Shown here: positions 7,124 through 15,081 of the stretch, in pieces | Position numbering within the stretch: position 1 is the stretch's first letter | Layout: the number at the start of each line of letters is the position of its first letter | Source of the DNA: Symbiobacterium sp040797425 | GTDB taxonomy: Bacteria; Bacillota; Sulfobacillia; Symbiobacteriales; Symbiobacteriaceae | Assembly: GCF_040797425.1 (NCBI RefSeq) | Contig: NZ_JBFNEH010000052.1 | Span: 1 to 21,143, forward strand | DNA length: 21,143 nt | Reading direction: 5' to 3' | The notes under the pieces: model-generated | What the model saw: the letters and a program-made list of their open reading frames with translations, nothing else | Told to the model about the DNA's origin: nothing | Database searches by the model: none | Translations under genes and position numbers: made by a program

Positions 7124-9415
7124 TCATGTGCGGGGCTGGGAGTCGGACGCGGGCTTCAGCAGCTCCCGCACCCGCTTCAGGACCTGCTCCTGCACCAGCG
7201 GGCCCTTGGTCATGTGGTAGGTCGGACCCAACTGCAGAAGGGTCTTCTCGCCCTCCGTCAGGTCGAGGGCGGTGAGGACCAGCAGCGGAATCTGCTGCGT
7301 CCAGCGGCGCTGCCGCAGAACCCGCACCAGCTGGAAGCCGTCCAGGTTGGGCATCATCAAGTCCAGGATCAGCAGGTCGGGCCGCTCGGCCATGATCATG
7401 CGGAAGGCTTCCTGGCCGTCGCGGGCATAGCGCACGACGTAGCCCGCCCGCTCCAGCATCACGCCGAGCACCCGCTGCACGTCCGGGTCGTCGTCCACCA
7501 CCAGGATCGACGGCTGCGGCCTCAGCTGGTGGCTTTCGCCCAGTACGTCCCGGAGACAGGCCAGCAGCTGGGCCTCGTCGATGGGCTTGGTCACCACGCA
7601 GGCCGCACCCCTGGCGATGAGCTCGGCCTCCCGCCCGTCACAGTAGGCCGAGACGACGATCACCGGGATGTCCCGCGTCGCAGGGTCCTCCTTCAGCCGG
7701 CGCAGCACCGCCTCGCCGTTCTCCCCCGGCATCATGAGGTCGAGGGTGATGGCATCGATGTGCCGGCTGCGGGCGATCTCCAGAGCCTGCTCGCTGGAGG
7801 TGGCGCCCACCGCCTGGAACCCCGCCCGCTCCAGCGAGCGGGTGATGACCCGCACGATGTCCGGCTCGTCGTCTACCACCAGCACGGTCCGGGCGTTGAC
7901 GTTGACCGGGAGCGCAGCCTCCGATTCGCTCGCCTCCACCGGCATCGTAAAGGAGAAGGTGGAGCCCTTCCCCACGGTGGACTCGACCCAGATCTCGCCG
8001 TCGTGCTCCTCCACGATGGCCCGGCAGATGGCGAGGCCGAGACCGGTGCCGCCGGTCTTGCGGGAGGCAGCGTTGTCCACGCGGTAGAAGCGGTCGAAGA
8101 TGGCCTTGGTGTGCTCGGGCGGAATGCCGGGGCCGTGGTCGATCACGTCGAAGCGGACCACGCCCTTCTCCGCCCTGGCCCGCACCCGCACCTCGCTTCC
8201 CTGGGGCGAGAACTTGACCGCGTTGGAGAGCAGGTTGTCCAGCACCTGGTGCAGCCGGTCGCTGTCGGCCATGACCCGGGGCAGGTCTTCGGGAACGTCA
8301 GTGGTGATGGTGATGGACCGCTGGCGGGCGAAGCCCTCCATCTCCTCCACGGCCCGCCGCACGGCATCGGCCACCCGCACGGGGGCCCGCCGGATCTCCA
8401 TCTTGCCCGCCTCGAGCCGGGAGATGTCGAGGATGTCGTTGATGAGCCGAATCAGCCGGTCGGTGTTGTTGAGGGCGATGGTGAGCAGGTCGCGGGCCTC
8501 GCCCGGAAGCTCGCCCGCCGCACCGCCCAGCACCAGGCCCAGCGACCCCTTGATGGAGGTCATGGGCGTGCGCAGTTCATGGGAGACCGTGGCGATGAAC
8601 TCAGTCTTCATCCGGTCGAGCTCGGTCTCCTTGGTGATGTCCCGGTAGACGTAGATGCGGCCGATCACCCGCCCGTCGGCGTCCTGCACCGGAGCGGCGA
8701 ACTCGTGCAAGACCCGCGGGCGCTCCTCGCGGGTCTCGATGACGTTCGTCTCCAGGTCGATGGGCGGTCCGCCCTCGGGTCCGGGGTTCCAGCGGAAGGC
8801 GCCGCCCGTCCCGAGAACCCGCAGGGCCTGGGAGTGCAGCTGGTGCATCGACTGGCCGACCACCTCCTCGGCCGGCAGCCCCAGGATGCTGCGGACCTGG
8901 TGGTTGGCCACCACACACGTGCCCTCGGTGTCGAACATGATGATGGCCTCGTCCACCGAGTCGAGCAGGGCCCTGAGCCGCGTGGCCTGGGCGTCGGCCA
9001 GCTCACGGGCGGACTGGATCTCGGCGAGGTTCTGGCGAAGCTGCTGCTCCATCTCCTTGCGCCGCGTGATGTCCCGGGCGATGCCCACATAGGCCACCAC
9101 GTTCCCGTCCTCGTCCGTGATGCGGGTGATAGAAAGGAAAGAATACCAAAGGCTGCCGTCCTTGTGCCGGTTGATCACCTCGCCCACCCACCGGCCGCGG
9201 GTGCCCAGCTGCCCCCACATGTCCTTGAAGACCTCGGGTGGGGTGAGGCCGGAGCGAACGATGTTGGTCTTCCGGCCGACCAGCTCGTCTCGGGAGTAAC
9301 CGGTGATGGCCTCGTAGGCCGGGTTACAGTGGACGATGACGGTATCCTTGTCGGCGATCACGATGCCGTCGAGGCTGTGCTCGTAGACCTCCCGGAGGAT
9401 CTTGGTGACGTCCAA
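7124..9415 (-). CDS. Hybrid sensor histidine kinase: PAS-PAS-HisKA-HATPase-REC-REC
   Basis: A 763-aa soluble kinase with no membrane segment, so it probably senses a cytoplasmic signal. Order: PAS at about 8-125 ending in VGIARDITRRKEMEQ, a short coiled coil, second PAS at about 144-262 ending YVYRDITKETELD, HisKA with phospho-acceptor H279 in VSHELRTPMTS, and an ATPase domain at about 380-492 with N398 (NLLSNAVKFS), D426 (DHGPGIPP), FDRFYR and GGTGLGLAI. Receiver 1 (about 509-625) has phospho-acceptor D559 in LDLMMPGENG; receiver 2 (about 636-750) has D685 in LDLMMPNLDG. The TTG start at 9415 has AGGAG ten bases upstream. It is second in an operon, 27 bp after a single-domain response regulator. 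Two receivers but no Hpt domain means the separate Hpt protein next door may complete the relay. Confidence 0.95.
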   Translation of the reverse strand: MDVTKILREVYEHSLDGIVIADKDTVIVHCNPAYEAITGYSRDELVGRKTNIVRSGLTPPEVFKDMWGQLGTRGRWVGEVINRHKDGSLWYSFLSITRITDEDGNVVAYVGIARDITRRKEMEQQLRQNLAEIQSARELADAQATRLRALLDSVDEAIIMFDTEGTCVVANHQVRSILGLPAEEVVGQSMHQLHSQALRVLGTGGAFRWNPGPEGGPPIDLETNVIETREERPRVLHEFAAPVQDADGRVIGRIYVYRDITKETELDRMKTEFIATVSHELRTPMTSIKGSLGLVLGGAAGELPGEARDLLTIALNNTDRLIRLINDILDISRLEAGKMEIRRAPVRVADAVRRAVEEMEGFARQRSITITTDVPEDLPRVMADSDRLHQVLDNLLSNAVKFSPQGSEVRVRARAEKGVVRFDVIDHGPGIPPEHTKAIFDRFYRVDNAASRKTGGTGLGLAICRAIVEEHDGEIWVESTVGKGSTFSFTMPVEASESEAALPVNVNARTVLVVDDEPDIVRVITRSLERAGFQAVGATSSEQALEIARSRHIDAITLDLMMPGENGEAVLRRLKEDPATRDIPVIVVSAYCDGREAELIARGAACVVTKPIDEAQLLACLRDVLGESHQLRPQPSILVVDDDPDVQRVLGVMLERAGYVVRYARDGQEAFRMIMAERPDLLILDLMMPNLDGFQLVRVLRQRRWTQQIPLLVLTALDLTEGEKTLLQLGPTYHMTKGPLVQEQVLKRVRELLKPASDSQPRT

Positions 9416-9442
9416 AGAGTAACCGCTCCTTCTGGACCGGAC

Positions 9443-9814
9443 CTACGACCGGAGCATCGCCTCCAGCTGACTGGAGAGGGTCATCGGGTCGAAGGGTTTC
9501 ACCAGGTACCCGATCGCGCCCAGCTCGCGGCCTTTCTGAATTTCAGATTGCTGCGCGCGTGCGCTCAGAAAAACGACCGGAATCGCGGCGGTAGCCGGGT
9601 TGGCCTTCAGGCGCCGACAGGTCTCGTAGCCGTCCATCTCAGGCATCATCACGTCGAGCAGAATCACGTCCGGCCGCTCCTGCTCAGCCTTCTCCAGCCC
9701 TTCCCGACCCCCGGAAGCGACGCTTACCTCGTGACCGCCCTGGAACTTCAGAGAGAGCTGCACCATCCGCTGAATGTCAGGATCATCCTCGATCAGCAGA
9801 ACCCGAAGTGCCAT
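9443..9814 (-). CDS. Single-domain response regulator (CheY-like receiver)
   Basis: A 123-aa receiver domain with no output domain. The acidic pocket is E9-D10-D11, the phospho-acceptor D54 in LLDVMMPEMDGYE, the conserved switch residue S84 and the lysine K106 in YLVKPFDP. AGGAGG six bases before the ATG supports the start. Promoter-proximal gene of the operon with the hybrid kinase. Without an output domain it must act by protein contact or as a phosphate shuttle or sink; which one is not visible. Its receiver is closer in motif to the PilH/DivK-like group of lone receivers than to DNA-binding regulators. Confidence 0.94.
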   Translation of the reverse strand: MALRVLLIEDDPDIQRMVQLSLKFQGGHEVSVASGGREGLEKAEQERPDVILLDVMMPEMDGYETCRRLKANPATAAIPVVFLSARAQQSEIQKGRELGAIGYLVKPFDPMTLSSQLEAMLRS

Positions 9815-9826
9815 CCGCCCCCTCCT

Positions 9827-9862
9827 TTCGCCTATCGAATATGTTCGCCTATATTGTAGGCG
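9827..9862 (-). repeat. Repeated TAGGCGAA boxes overlapping the response-regulator promoter
   Basis: On the minus strand the octamer TAGGCGAA occurs twice, at 9851-9844 and 9834-9827, exactly 17 bp apart. A third TAGGCG core lies in opposite orientation at 9857-9862, making CGCCTA-tattg-TAGGCG on the plus strand (9846-9862). The upstream pair overlaps the -10 hexamer and the downstream copy adjoins the ribosome binding site. This looks like an operator for an unknown repressor. Confidence 0.5.
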
Positions 9863-9881
9863 CTGGGGTCACTTGTGTCTA
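9853..9881 (-). promoter_or_regulatory. Sigma-A promoter of the response regulator-kinase operon
   Basis: Minus strand: TAGACA (9881-9876), 17-nt spacer, TACAAT (9858-9853). Both hexamers match the consensus at five of six positions. The predicted transcription start is near 9846, about 30 nt before the ATG at 9814. Confidence 0.7.
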
Positions 9882-10112
9882 CTCTCTCCCAACTAGTCCG
9901 GCGTGAAACGGCGTCGGTGTTTCTCCTGATTTCTCATCGGCACAACTTCGGGCGCCATGTGAATGAGATAACATGTCTCGTGGTTCCGGCTCCCGGAGCG
10001 GCACGCCGGGTCCGGGGCCGACGCGAGAGGAGCCGGTGGTCGCGCGGCAGCGGGCCCCCCACGGGAGGCAATCCGCGGGCGCACACGCGCCGGAGCCGCG
10101 CACACACAGAGA
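9882..10112. other. Intergenic stretch without a supportable gene
   Basis: This 231-bp stretch lies between the response-regulator promoter and a strong hairpin. Open frames cross it on both strands but show no recognisable protein and no ribosome binding site. A weak plus-strand -10-like sequence (GATAAC near 9968) is not convincing. I see no other feature here. Confidence 0.5.
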
Positions 10113-10149
10113 GCGACCCCGTCACCCGGACGGGGTCGCCTAGTCTTTT
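10113..10149. terminator. Hairpin with T tract on the plus strand
   Basis: GCGACCCCGTC (10113-10123) and GACGGGGTCGC (10129-10139) form a perfect 11-bp stem with loop ACCCG. CTAGTCTTTT follows on the plus strand, a good terminator tail. On the minus strand, where it would serve the NTF2-like gene ending at 10165, the tail (TCTCTGTGTG) is poorer. It is probably bidirectional, but no plus-strand gene precedes it. Confidence 0.7.
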
Positions 10150-10164
10150 CATGTCACATCTTTG

Positions 10165-10527
10165 TTATGACTTTGAGACTACGGATTCATAGAACCGGAT
10201 CCGGCGGATCAGCCCATCCCGGAAGTGGAAGATGACGCACCCCTCCCGGCGCTGCCCCTGTTCTTCCACCGTCACCTCGGCGGCGGCACTCACGCCGTCC
10301 ACCAGCACGTGCTCCACCCGGAAGGTCAGGTCGGGGCGAGTCTGCCAGAGCCAGACGAAGTAGGCGTGCGCGTCCTCCTGCCCCCTGGCCGCGCGCTCAG
10401 CGGTCAGCTCCACGTCGCCCGTCATGAGCGGGGCCAGGTTGGCCGGGCAGTGGGTGTTACACATATGGAAGAAACGGGTCACGGCCTGTTCGATGCGCTC
10501 GCGCTCGGTCATGACGTTCTGTGCCAT
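10165..10527 (-). CDS. SnoaL/NTF2-like small protein
   Basis: A 120-aa protein of the NTF2-like alpha+beta cone fold. An N-terminal helix (ERERIEQAVTRFFHMCNTHCPANLAPLM) is followed by strands such as DLTFRVEHVLVDGVSAAAEVTVEEQ and the closing GCVIFHFRDGLIRRIRFYES, typical of polyketide-cyclase-like SnoaL domains that bind a ligand in a hydrophobic pocket. The substrate is unknown. I start at the ATG 10527 because GGAGGAGGG lies about nine bases upstream; the frame extends to 10605 but without support. It lies 128 bp downstream of rarA on the same strand. Enzymatic role versus simple ligand binding cannot be decided. Confidence 0.8.
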   Translation of the reverse strand: MAQNVMTERERIEQAVTRFFHMCNTHCPANLAPLMTGDVELTAERAARGQEDAHAYFVWLWQTRPDLTFRVEHVLVDGVSAAAEVTVEEQGQRREGCVIFHFRDGLIRRIRFYESVVSKS

Positions 10528-10655
10528 GGATGACGCCCTCCTCCCCGGGAAGTAGCCAGCAACTGTCTGCAAGTTCAGCTTACCATAGGCTGGCGGCGCA
10601 TCCATATCCGCCGTAAGTCCTATAGACCGGGGAGCATACCGCGCCGACCCGCCGC

Positions 10656-11972
10656 TTACCGGCCCCGGCGTTCCCGCAGGAGCCGGGCGATCTCCGCCTC
10701 CCGCCCGTAGTCCTTGGGCTCCCAGAACGGCCCCTCCACGCCTTCGGGCAGGTAGCGCTGCTCCACCCAGGCGCCGGGGAAGTCGTGGGGATACTGGTAC
10801 CCCTGACCGTATCCCAGCCGCTCGCCCGAGCCGTAGCTGGGATCCTTCAGGTGCCTGGGCACTTGCGGCGTCTTCTCCCGCGCCACCAACTCCAGCGCCC
10901 GGTCGATGGCGAGGTACGCGCTGTTGGACTTGGGGGCGCAGGCGAGGTAGACCACCGCCTCCGCCAGGGGGATGCGCCCCTCGGGCATGCCGATGAAGGA
11001 GACGGCGTCGGCCGTCGCCTGGGCGATCACCAGGGCCTGCGGGTCGGCGAGGCCGACGTCCTCCGCCGCCAGGATCACCAGCCGGCGGGCGATGAACCGC
11101 GGGTCCTCGCCGGCGTAGATCATCCGCGCCAGCCAGTAGAGCGCGGCGTCGGGATCCGAGCCCCGGATGGACTTGATGAAAGCGGAGGCCACGTGGTAAT
11201 GCTCGTCGCCGTCCTTGTCGTAGACCACCGCCCGCTTGAGCAGGGCCTCCTCGGCCGTCTGCAGGGTGACCACGCGGCGGCCTTCCTCGTCGGGCTGCGT
11301 GAGCAGCACGGCCAGCTCCAGGGCGTTCAGGGCCACCCGGGCGTCGCCGCCGGCGGTGCGCACCAGGTGCTCCATCGCCTCGGGGGTGACCGTGGCGTTG
11401 TAGTTGCCGAGGCCCCGTCCGGGCGTGCGCAGGGCCCGGTCCAGGAGCCGGCGCACATCCTGATCGCTCAGCGCCTTCAGTTCGAAGATGCGGGTGCGGC
11501 TCACCAGCGGGGCGTTCACCGAGACCAGCGGGTTCTCGGTGGTGGCCCCCACCAGCGTGATCAGCCCCTCCTCCACGTGGGGCAGCAGGGCGTCCTGCTG
11601 GTCCTTGCGCCAGCGATGGATCTCGTCGATGAAGACCACGGTCTTCTTCCCGTACTGCCCCATCCGGGTGCGGGCTTCGTCCACCAGCCGGCGGATGTCC
11701 TGCACGCCGGAGGTCACCGCGTTCAGCTGCTCGAAGTGCGCGTTGATGTAGTGGGCCGCCAGCCGCGCCAGGGTGGTCTTGCCGGTGCCGGGCGGGCCGT
11801 AGAGGATGCAGGAGGGCAGGTACCCCGCTTCCAGCGCCCGGCGCAGGAACCGGCCGGGACCCACCAGGTGCTCCTGGCCCACGAACTCATCCAGGGTCTG
11901 CGGGCGCATGCGGGCGGCCAGCGGCGCGTTTTGGGCCGCCTCCTGCGCCGCCGCCCACGAAAACAGGTCCAC
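10656..11972 (-). CDS. rarA: Replication-associated recombination protein A (RarA/MgsA)
   Basis: AAA+ ATPase, 438 aa, close to the usual family length, related to clamp-loader subunits and acting at stalled replication forks together with SSB. The N-terminus PLAARMRPQTLDEFVGQEHL is a family hallmark. Walker A is GPPGTGKTT with K65, Walker B is VVFIDEIHR with D116-E117, and sensor 1 is GATTENP. The C-terminal part contains the RarA helical region (SAFIKSIRGSDPDAALYWLARM) and the tetramerisation segment ending YQYPHDFPGAWVEQRYLP. The GTG start at 11972 has GGAGGTGG just upstream. It follows an RNA methyltransferase by 15 bp, so it shares a transcript with it. Confidence 0.97.
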   Translation of the reverse strand: MDLFSWAAAQEAAQNAPLAARMRPQTLDEFVGQEHLVGPGRFLRRALEAGYLPSCILYGPPGTGKTTLARLAAHYINAHFEQLNAVTSGVQDIRRLVDEARTRMGQYGKKTVVFIDEIHRWRKDQQDALLPHVEEGLITLVGATTENPLVSVNAPLVSRTRIFELKALSDQDVRRLLDRALRTPGRGLGNYNATVTPEAMEHLVRTAGGDARVALNALELAVLLTQPDEEGRRVVTLQTAEEALLKRAVVYDKDGDEHYHVASAFIKSIRGSDPDAALYWLARMIYAGEDPRFIARRLVILAAEDVGLADPQALVIAQATADAVSFIGMPEGRIPLAEAVVYLACAPKSNSAYLAIDRALELVAREKTPQVPRHLKDPSYGSGERLGYGQGYQYPHDFPGAWVEQRYLPEGVEGPFWEPKDYGREAEIARLLRERRGR

Positions 11973-11987
11973 GGAACCACCTCCAGT

Positions 11988-13196
11988 TCAGCCTTCCACC
12001 CGGGCGCTGCCCTCCCCGGAACCCGGCATGCGGCGGCCGTGGTACGGCCCCTCGTACTGGTAGAGGTCACATTCGATGCGGCCGTTATAGAGCTTGCGCT
12101 TGCGGTCGGCCCGGCGGCCGAAAAACCGCTCGAACCCCTTGTGCGCCGTGATCACAAACACCGACCAGTCCTCCAGCCGGCGGGCCAGGGCGCCCAGGCC
12201 GCGGTAGAGCGCCTCCACGGCCTCCAGCTCGCCCAACCGCTCCCCGTAGGGTGGGTTAGTGATCAGGTAGCCGTAGGGAGCCTCCTTCTCGATCTCCTGC
12301 AAGGGCCTGCACTCCAGCCGCACCGAGCGGGTGAGACCGGCTGCCTGCAAGTGGTGCCGGGCGAGCTCCAGCACGCCGGGGTCGATGTCGGAGCCCCAGA
12401 TCGTGAGCGGCCGGTCGTAGTCGGCCAGGTCAAAGGCCTCCTCCCGGGCCTCCTCCCAGAGGCGGGCCGGGACGCACCCCCAGGCCTCGGCGTCGAAGGA
12501 CCGGTGCAGGCCGGGGGCCAGGTTGTGGCCGATGAGGGCCGCCTCGATCGGGATCGTGCCCGAGCCGCAGCAGGGGTCGAGCAGCGGCCGGTCGGGATGC
12601 CAGCGGGAGAGCAGCACCATCGCGGCGGCCAGCGTTTCCTTGATGGGGGCCTCACCCACCAGCTTCCGGTAGCCCCGCTTGTGCAGGCCGGGTCCGGAGG
12701 TGTCGAGCGTGACCGTCACCGTGTTCTTGAGCAGGGCCACCTCGATGTTGTACCGGGCGCCGCTCTTGGGGAACCACTCCAGCGGGTAGCGCTGCCGGAG
12801 CCGCTCCACCACCGCCTTCTCCGCCACCTTCTGACAGGCCGGCACGCTGGAGAGCTGCGACTGGTGCGAACGGCCGTTCACGATGAAATGGCCGTCTTCC
12901 GGAATCCACTCCTCCCAGGGGATGGACCGCACGCCCTGGAACAGCTCCTCGAACGTGGTGGCGGGAAACTCGGCCATCTCCACCAGCACCCGGTCCGCCG
13001 TGCGCAGCCACAGGTTTGCGCGGCAGATGGCCCGGAGGTCGCCCCGGAACCGCACCCGGCCGTTCTCCACCTGCTGCTGGTCGTAGCCCAGTAGCTTCAG
13101 TTCGCGGGATACCACCGCCTCCAGCCCCATCGGGGCGGGGGCGATGAGGCGGAGCGGCGTGTCCCCGTGCCTGCGCGTCTCGCTGGAGTTTGTCAT
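11988..13196 (-). CDS. THUMP-domain class I SAM-dependent RNA methyltransferase (RlmL/YpsC type)
   Basis: Predicted rRNA guanine-N2 or related nucleobase methyltransferase, 402 aa. The N-terminal 60 residues (LRLIAPAPMGLEAVVSREL) and the THUMP region to about 165 bind RNA. The Rossmann methyltransferase domain follows, with SAM motif D207-P-C-C-G-S-G-T and catalytic motif N314-P-P-Y-G-E-R-L. It resembles the N-terminal methylase half of E. coli RlmL and the single-enzyme Bacillus YpsC; the exact target base is not certain. The ATG at 13196 has a modest purine-rich site (GGGGAAGGG) upstream. It lies between threonine aldolase and rarA, with 22-bp and 15-bp gaps, all on one strand. Confidence 0.93.
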   Translation of the reverse strand: MTNSSETRRHGDTPLRLIAPAPMGLEAVVSRELKLLGYDQQQVENGRVRFRGDLRAICRANLWLRTADRVLVEMAEFPATTFEELFQGVRSIPWEEWIPEDGHFIVNGRSHQSQLSSVPACQKVAEKAVVERLRQRYPLEWFPKSGARYNIEVALLKNTVTVTLDTSGPGLHKRGYRKLVGEAPIKETLAAAMVLLSRWHPDRPLLDPCCGSGTIPIEAALIGHNLAPGLHRSFDAEAWGCVPARLWEEAREEAFDLADYDRPLTIWGSDIDPGVLELARHHLQAAGLTRSVRLECRPLQEIEKEAPYGYLITNPPYGERLGELEAVEALYRGLGALARRLEDWSVFVITAHKGFERFFGRRADRKRKLYNGRIECDLYQYEGPYHGRRMPGSGEGSARVEG

Positions 13197-13218
13197 GCGC
13201 GTTTCCCTTCCCCTTCGC

Positions 13219-14262
13219 CTACTGGGGGCCCGCCTTCACCACGCGGGCGAAGGCGTCGAGCGCCAGTTCCACGTCGGCGGCCGTGACGTCCTTGTGCGTG
13301 ACCAGCCGGATGCGGCGGGGACCCGTGTCGTTGCACAGCACCCCTTCCGCCCGCAGGGCCTGCACCAGGGCGGGGGCGGTCCAGCGCGGGTCGGTGATCT
13401 CCACCGCGACCATGTTGGTCTGCACCGTCTCCATGTTCACCGCCAGCCCGGGGATGTTGGCGATCCCCTCGGCCAGGCGGCGAGCGTTGGCGTGGTCGTC
13501 GGCCAGCCGGTCGACCATCAGCTCCAGCGCCACCAGCCCTGCGGCCGCCAGCACGCCGGCCTGGCGCATGCCGCCGCCCAGGAGCTTCCGGTTGCGCCTG
13601 GCCTCGGCAATGAAGTCGCGGCTGCCCACCAGGAGCGACCCGACCGGCGCCGCCAGACCCTTGGAGAGGCAGAACATCACCGAATCCACCGGGGCGACCA
13701 GCTCAGCGACGGGCCGACCCAGGGCGACGGCGGCGTTGAAGATACGGGCGCCGTCCAGGTGCACGGGGATGCCGTGCCGGTGGGCCACTTCGGCCACGGC
13801 GGCCACGTTCTCCGGGGGCAGCACGCAGCCGCCGGAGCGGTTGTGGGTGTTTTCGAGGCAGACCAGCCCGGTGCGCGGGTAATGAACGTTGTCGGCCCGG
13901 ATGGCCGCCTCCACCGCGGCGGGGTCCATCGCCCCGTTCACCCCGGGAACCGGCTTCACCTGGCAGCCGGAGAGCGCGGCGATGCCGCCCACCTCGTAGA
14001 TGTACACGTGGGCCTCGGCCTCCACGATCACCTCCTGCCCCCGCCGGGTGTGGGTGAGAATGGCCACCTGGTTGCCCTGGGTTCCGGTGGGCACGAAGAG
14101 GGCGGCCTCCTTGCCGAGCATCTCCGCGGCCCGCTCCTGCAGGCGGTTGACAGTGGGATCCTCGCCATAGACGTCGTCGCCCACCTCGGCCTCGTACATG
14201 GCCCGGCGCATCTCCGGCGTGGGCTTGGTGACCGTGTCGCTGCGCAGGTCGATCAGCTTCAT
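13219..14262 (-). CDS. ltaE: Low-specificity L-threonine aldolase
   Basis: PLP enzyme of fold type I cleaving L-threonine or allo-threonine to glycine and acetaldehyde, 347 aa, the usual length. It begins IDLRSDTVTKPTPEMRRAM and continues VGDDVYGEDPTVNRLQ, both family signatures. H85 in EAHVYIYE stacks on PLP in known structures, DGARIFNAAV carries the Asp that holds the pyridine nitrogen, and K201 in CLSKGLAAPVGS forms the Schiff base. The C-terminus RIRLVTHKDVT is also conserved. A purine-rich site (aaggaatgggg) precedes the ATG. It is 66 bp downstream of trxA, separated by a hairpin, and heads a close-packed run with the RNA methyltransferase and rarA. Confidence 0.96.
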   Translation of the reverse strand: MKLIDLRSDTVTKPTPEMRRAMYEAEVGDDVYGEDPTVNRLQERAAEMLGKEAALFVPTGTQGNQVAILTHTRRGQEVIVEAEAHVYIYEVGGIAALSGCQVKPVPGVNGAMDPAAVEAAIRADNVHYPRTGLVCLENTHNRSGGCVLPPENVAAVAEVAHRHGIPVHLDGARIFNAAVALGRPVAELVAPVDSVMFCLSKGLAAPVGSLLVGSRDFIAEARRNRKLLGGGMRQAGVLAAAGLVALELMVDRLADDHANARRLAEGIANIPGLAVNMETVQTNMVAVEITDPRWTAPALVQALRAEGVLCNDTGPRRIRLVTHKDVTAADVELALDAFARVVKAGPQ

Positions 14263-14295
14263 CGCATTCGCCCCATTCCTTCAAGTGTGAAGCGA

Positions 14296-14317
14296 GCGAC
14301 CCGCCACCAGGGGTCGC
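14296..14317 (-). terminator. Hairpin downstream of trxA
   Basis: GCGACCC (14296-14302) and GGGTCGC (14311-14317) form a 7-bp stem with an 8-nt loop, followed on the minus strand by a moderately T-rich stretch. It lies between trxA and ltaE. It may be a partial terminator that lets some transcription continue, because no separate promoter for ltaE is obvious. Confidence 0.5.
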
Positions 14318-14328
14318 CCGCTCTCTGT

Positions 14329-14667
14329 CTACGCCTGGCTCAGCGCCTGGTCGATCTTTGCGACCAGTTCCTTCTTGGGCTGGAAGCCCACGATGCGCTC
14401 CACCGGCTGCCCGTTCTTGAAGATGAGCAGGGTCGGAATCGACATCACGCCGTACCGGGCTGCCAGCTCGTTGTTCTCATCTACGTTTAGCTTACCCACC
14501 TTGAGGCGGCCTTCATAGTCGGACGCGATCTCATCCACCAGGGGCGCAATCATGCGGCACGGGCCGCACCAGGCCGCCCAGAAGTCCACCAGAACCGGCT
14601 CGGCAGACTGCTCCACCTCTGCCGCCCAGTTGCTGGACGAGAGGGTCAACACCTTGTCGCTGGCCAC
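14329..14667 (-). CDS. trxA: Thioredoxin
   Basis: Cytoplasmic dithiol-disulfide oxidoreductase of 112 aa. The active site is W33-C34-G35-P36-C37, with buried D28 (VDFWAAWCGPCRMIAP) and cis-proline P78 in MSIPTLLIFKNG. The end FQPKKELVAKIDQAL is typical. The GTG at 14667 has AAGGAGG eight bases upstream. It is transcribed from its own promoter, and the 6S RNA candidate lies just upstream on the same strand. Confidence 0.98.
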   Translation of the reverse strand: MASDKVLTLSSSNWAAEVEQSAEPVLVDFWAAWCGPCRMIAPLVDEIASDYEGRLKVGKLNVDENNELAARYGVMSIPTLLIFKNGQPVERIVGFQPKKELVAKIDQALSQA

Positions 14668-14711
14668 GATTGCATCCTCCTTCTCTAAGTAGGGAGCCGC
14701 TGACAGTCCCT

Positions 14712-14741
14712 ATTCTAACCAATAGGAAACAGCCCTGTAAA
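14712..14741 (-). promoter_or_regulatory. Sigma-A promoter of trxA
   Basis: Minus strand TTTACA (14741-14736), 18-nt spacer, TAGAAT (14717-14712). The leader to the GTG start is about 40 nt. Both hexamers match the consensus at five of six positions. Confidence 0.65.
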
Positions 14742-14817
14742 GGCAAAGGGCGAACCGACAGGACCCCGACACCGTGGCCGCCGGGGCCGGGTGGCGCGAG
14801 GCGACCGGCGCGCGGAA

Positions 14818-14851
14818 GAGGGCAGCGCCCCTTGCGGGAACACTGCCCCTC
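14818..14851 (-). terminator. Hairpin downstream of the 6S RNA candidate
   Basis: On the minus strand GAGGGGCAG (14851-14843) pairs with CTGCCCTC (14825-14818). Inside it CCC-GCAA-GGG forms the cap. Only TTCC follows, so the T tract is weak. Confidence 0.5.
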
Positions 14852-14859
14852 TATCAGCC

Positions 14860-15060
14860 TACCCCACCATGCCGTGTGCCCGGTAGACAATGAACCTGCT
14901 CTCAGCAGGTGGGTGCCCGCTCCGACGTTTCGTGAGTCCCCTGGCCTCGGCGTCCGCCGGGGGGGCGTTCAGTCCGCGCCGGAATAAGGGCTCCCTTTCT
15001 TATCGGTGTTAGGTCATTTCGTACCGGTGATCACGCACATGGTCGGGAGTGCCCTTAGCT
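14860..15060 (-). ncRNA. ssrS: Candidate 6S RNA
   Basis: 6S RNA binds the RNA polymerase holoenzyme by mimicking an open promoter. On the minus strand, the 5' part (15049-15022, core ACCATG..CGTG..CCGGTA) pairs with the 3' part (14885-14861, core TACCGG..CACACGGCATGGT) to give a long bulged closing stem, as in 6S. Inside the 3' half, CACCT, a small hairpin (ACCTGCT-gag-AGCAGGT, 14910-14894), AGGTTCA, then CTACCGG and CGGCAT follow the same order as the corresponding arm of E. coli 6S (CACCTTG..AGGGTTCAAGG..TACAGCC..CGGCATC). Span near 190-200 nt fits the class. A sigma-A promoter lies upstream and a hairpin downstream. The neighbourhood with rarA also fits Firmicute 6S loci. Exact ends are estimated. 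Confidence 0.7.
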
Positions 15061-15081
15061 TGTGTGCTCTGTCCAGATATC

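Noticed and set aside
9836..9847. LexA/DinR-like box (CGAATATGTTCG)
   Set aside because: The Firmicute SOS box needs arms CGAAC and GTTCG with a fixed four-base centre; here the site is two bases short, and the overlapping TAGGCGAA repeats explain the similarity.
7214..9859. An 881-codon open frame on the plus strand
   Set aside because: It is the antisense shadow of the hybrid kinase and response regulator, whose motifs are all intact on the minus strand.
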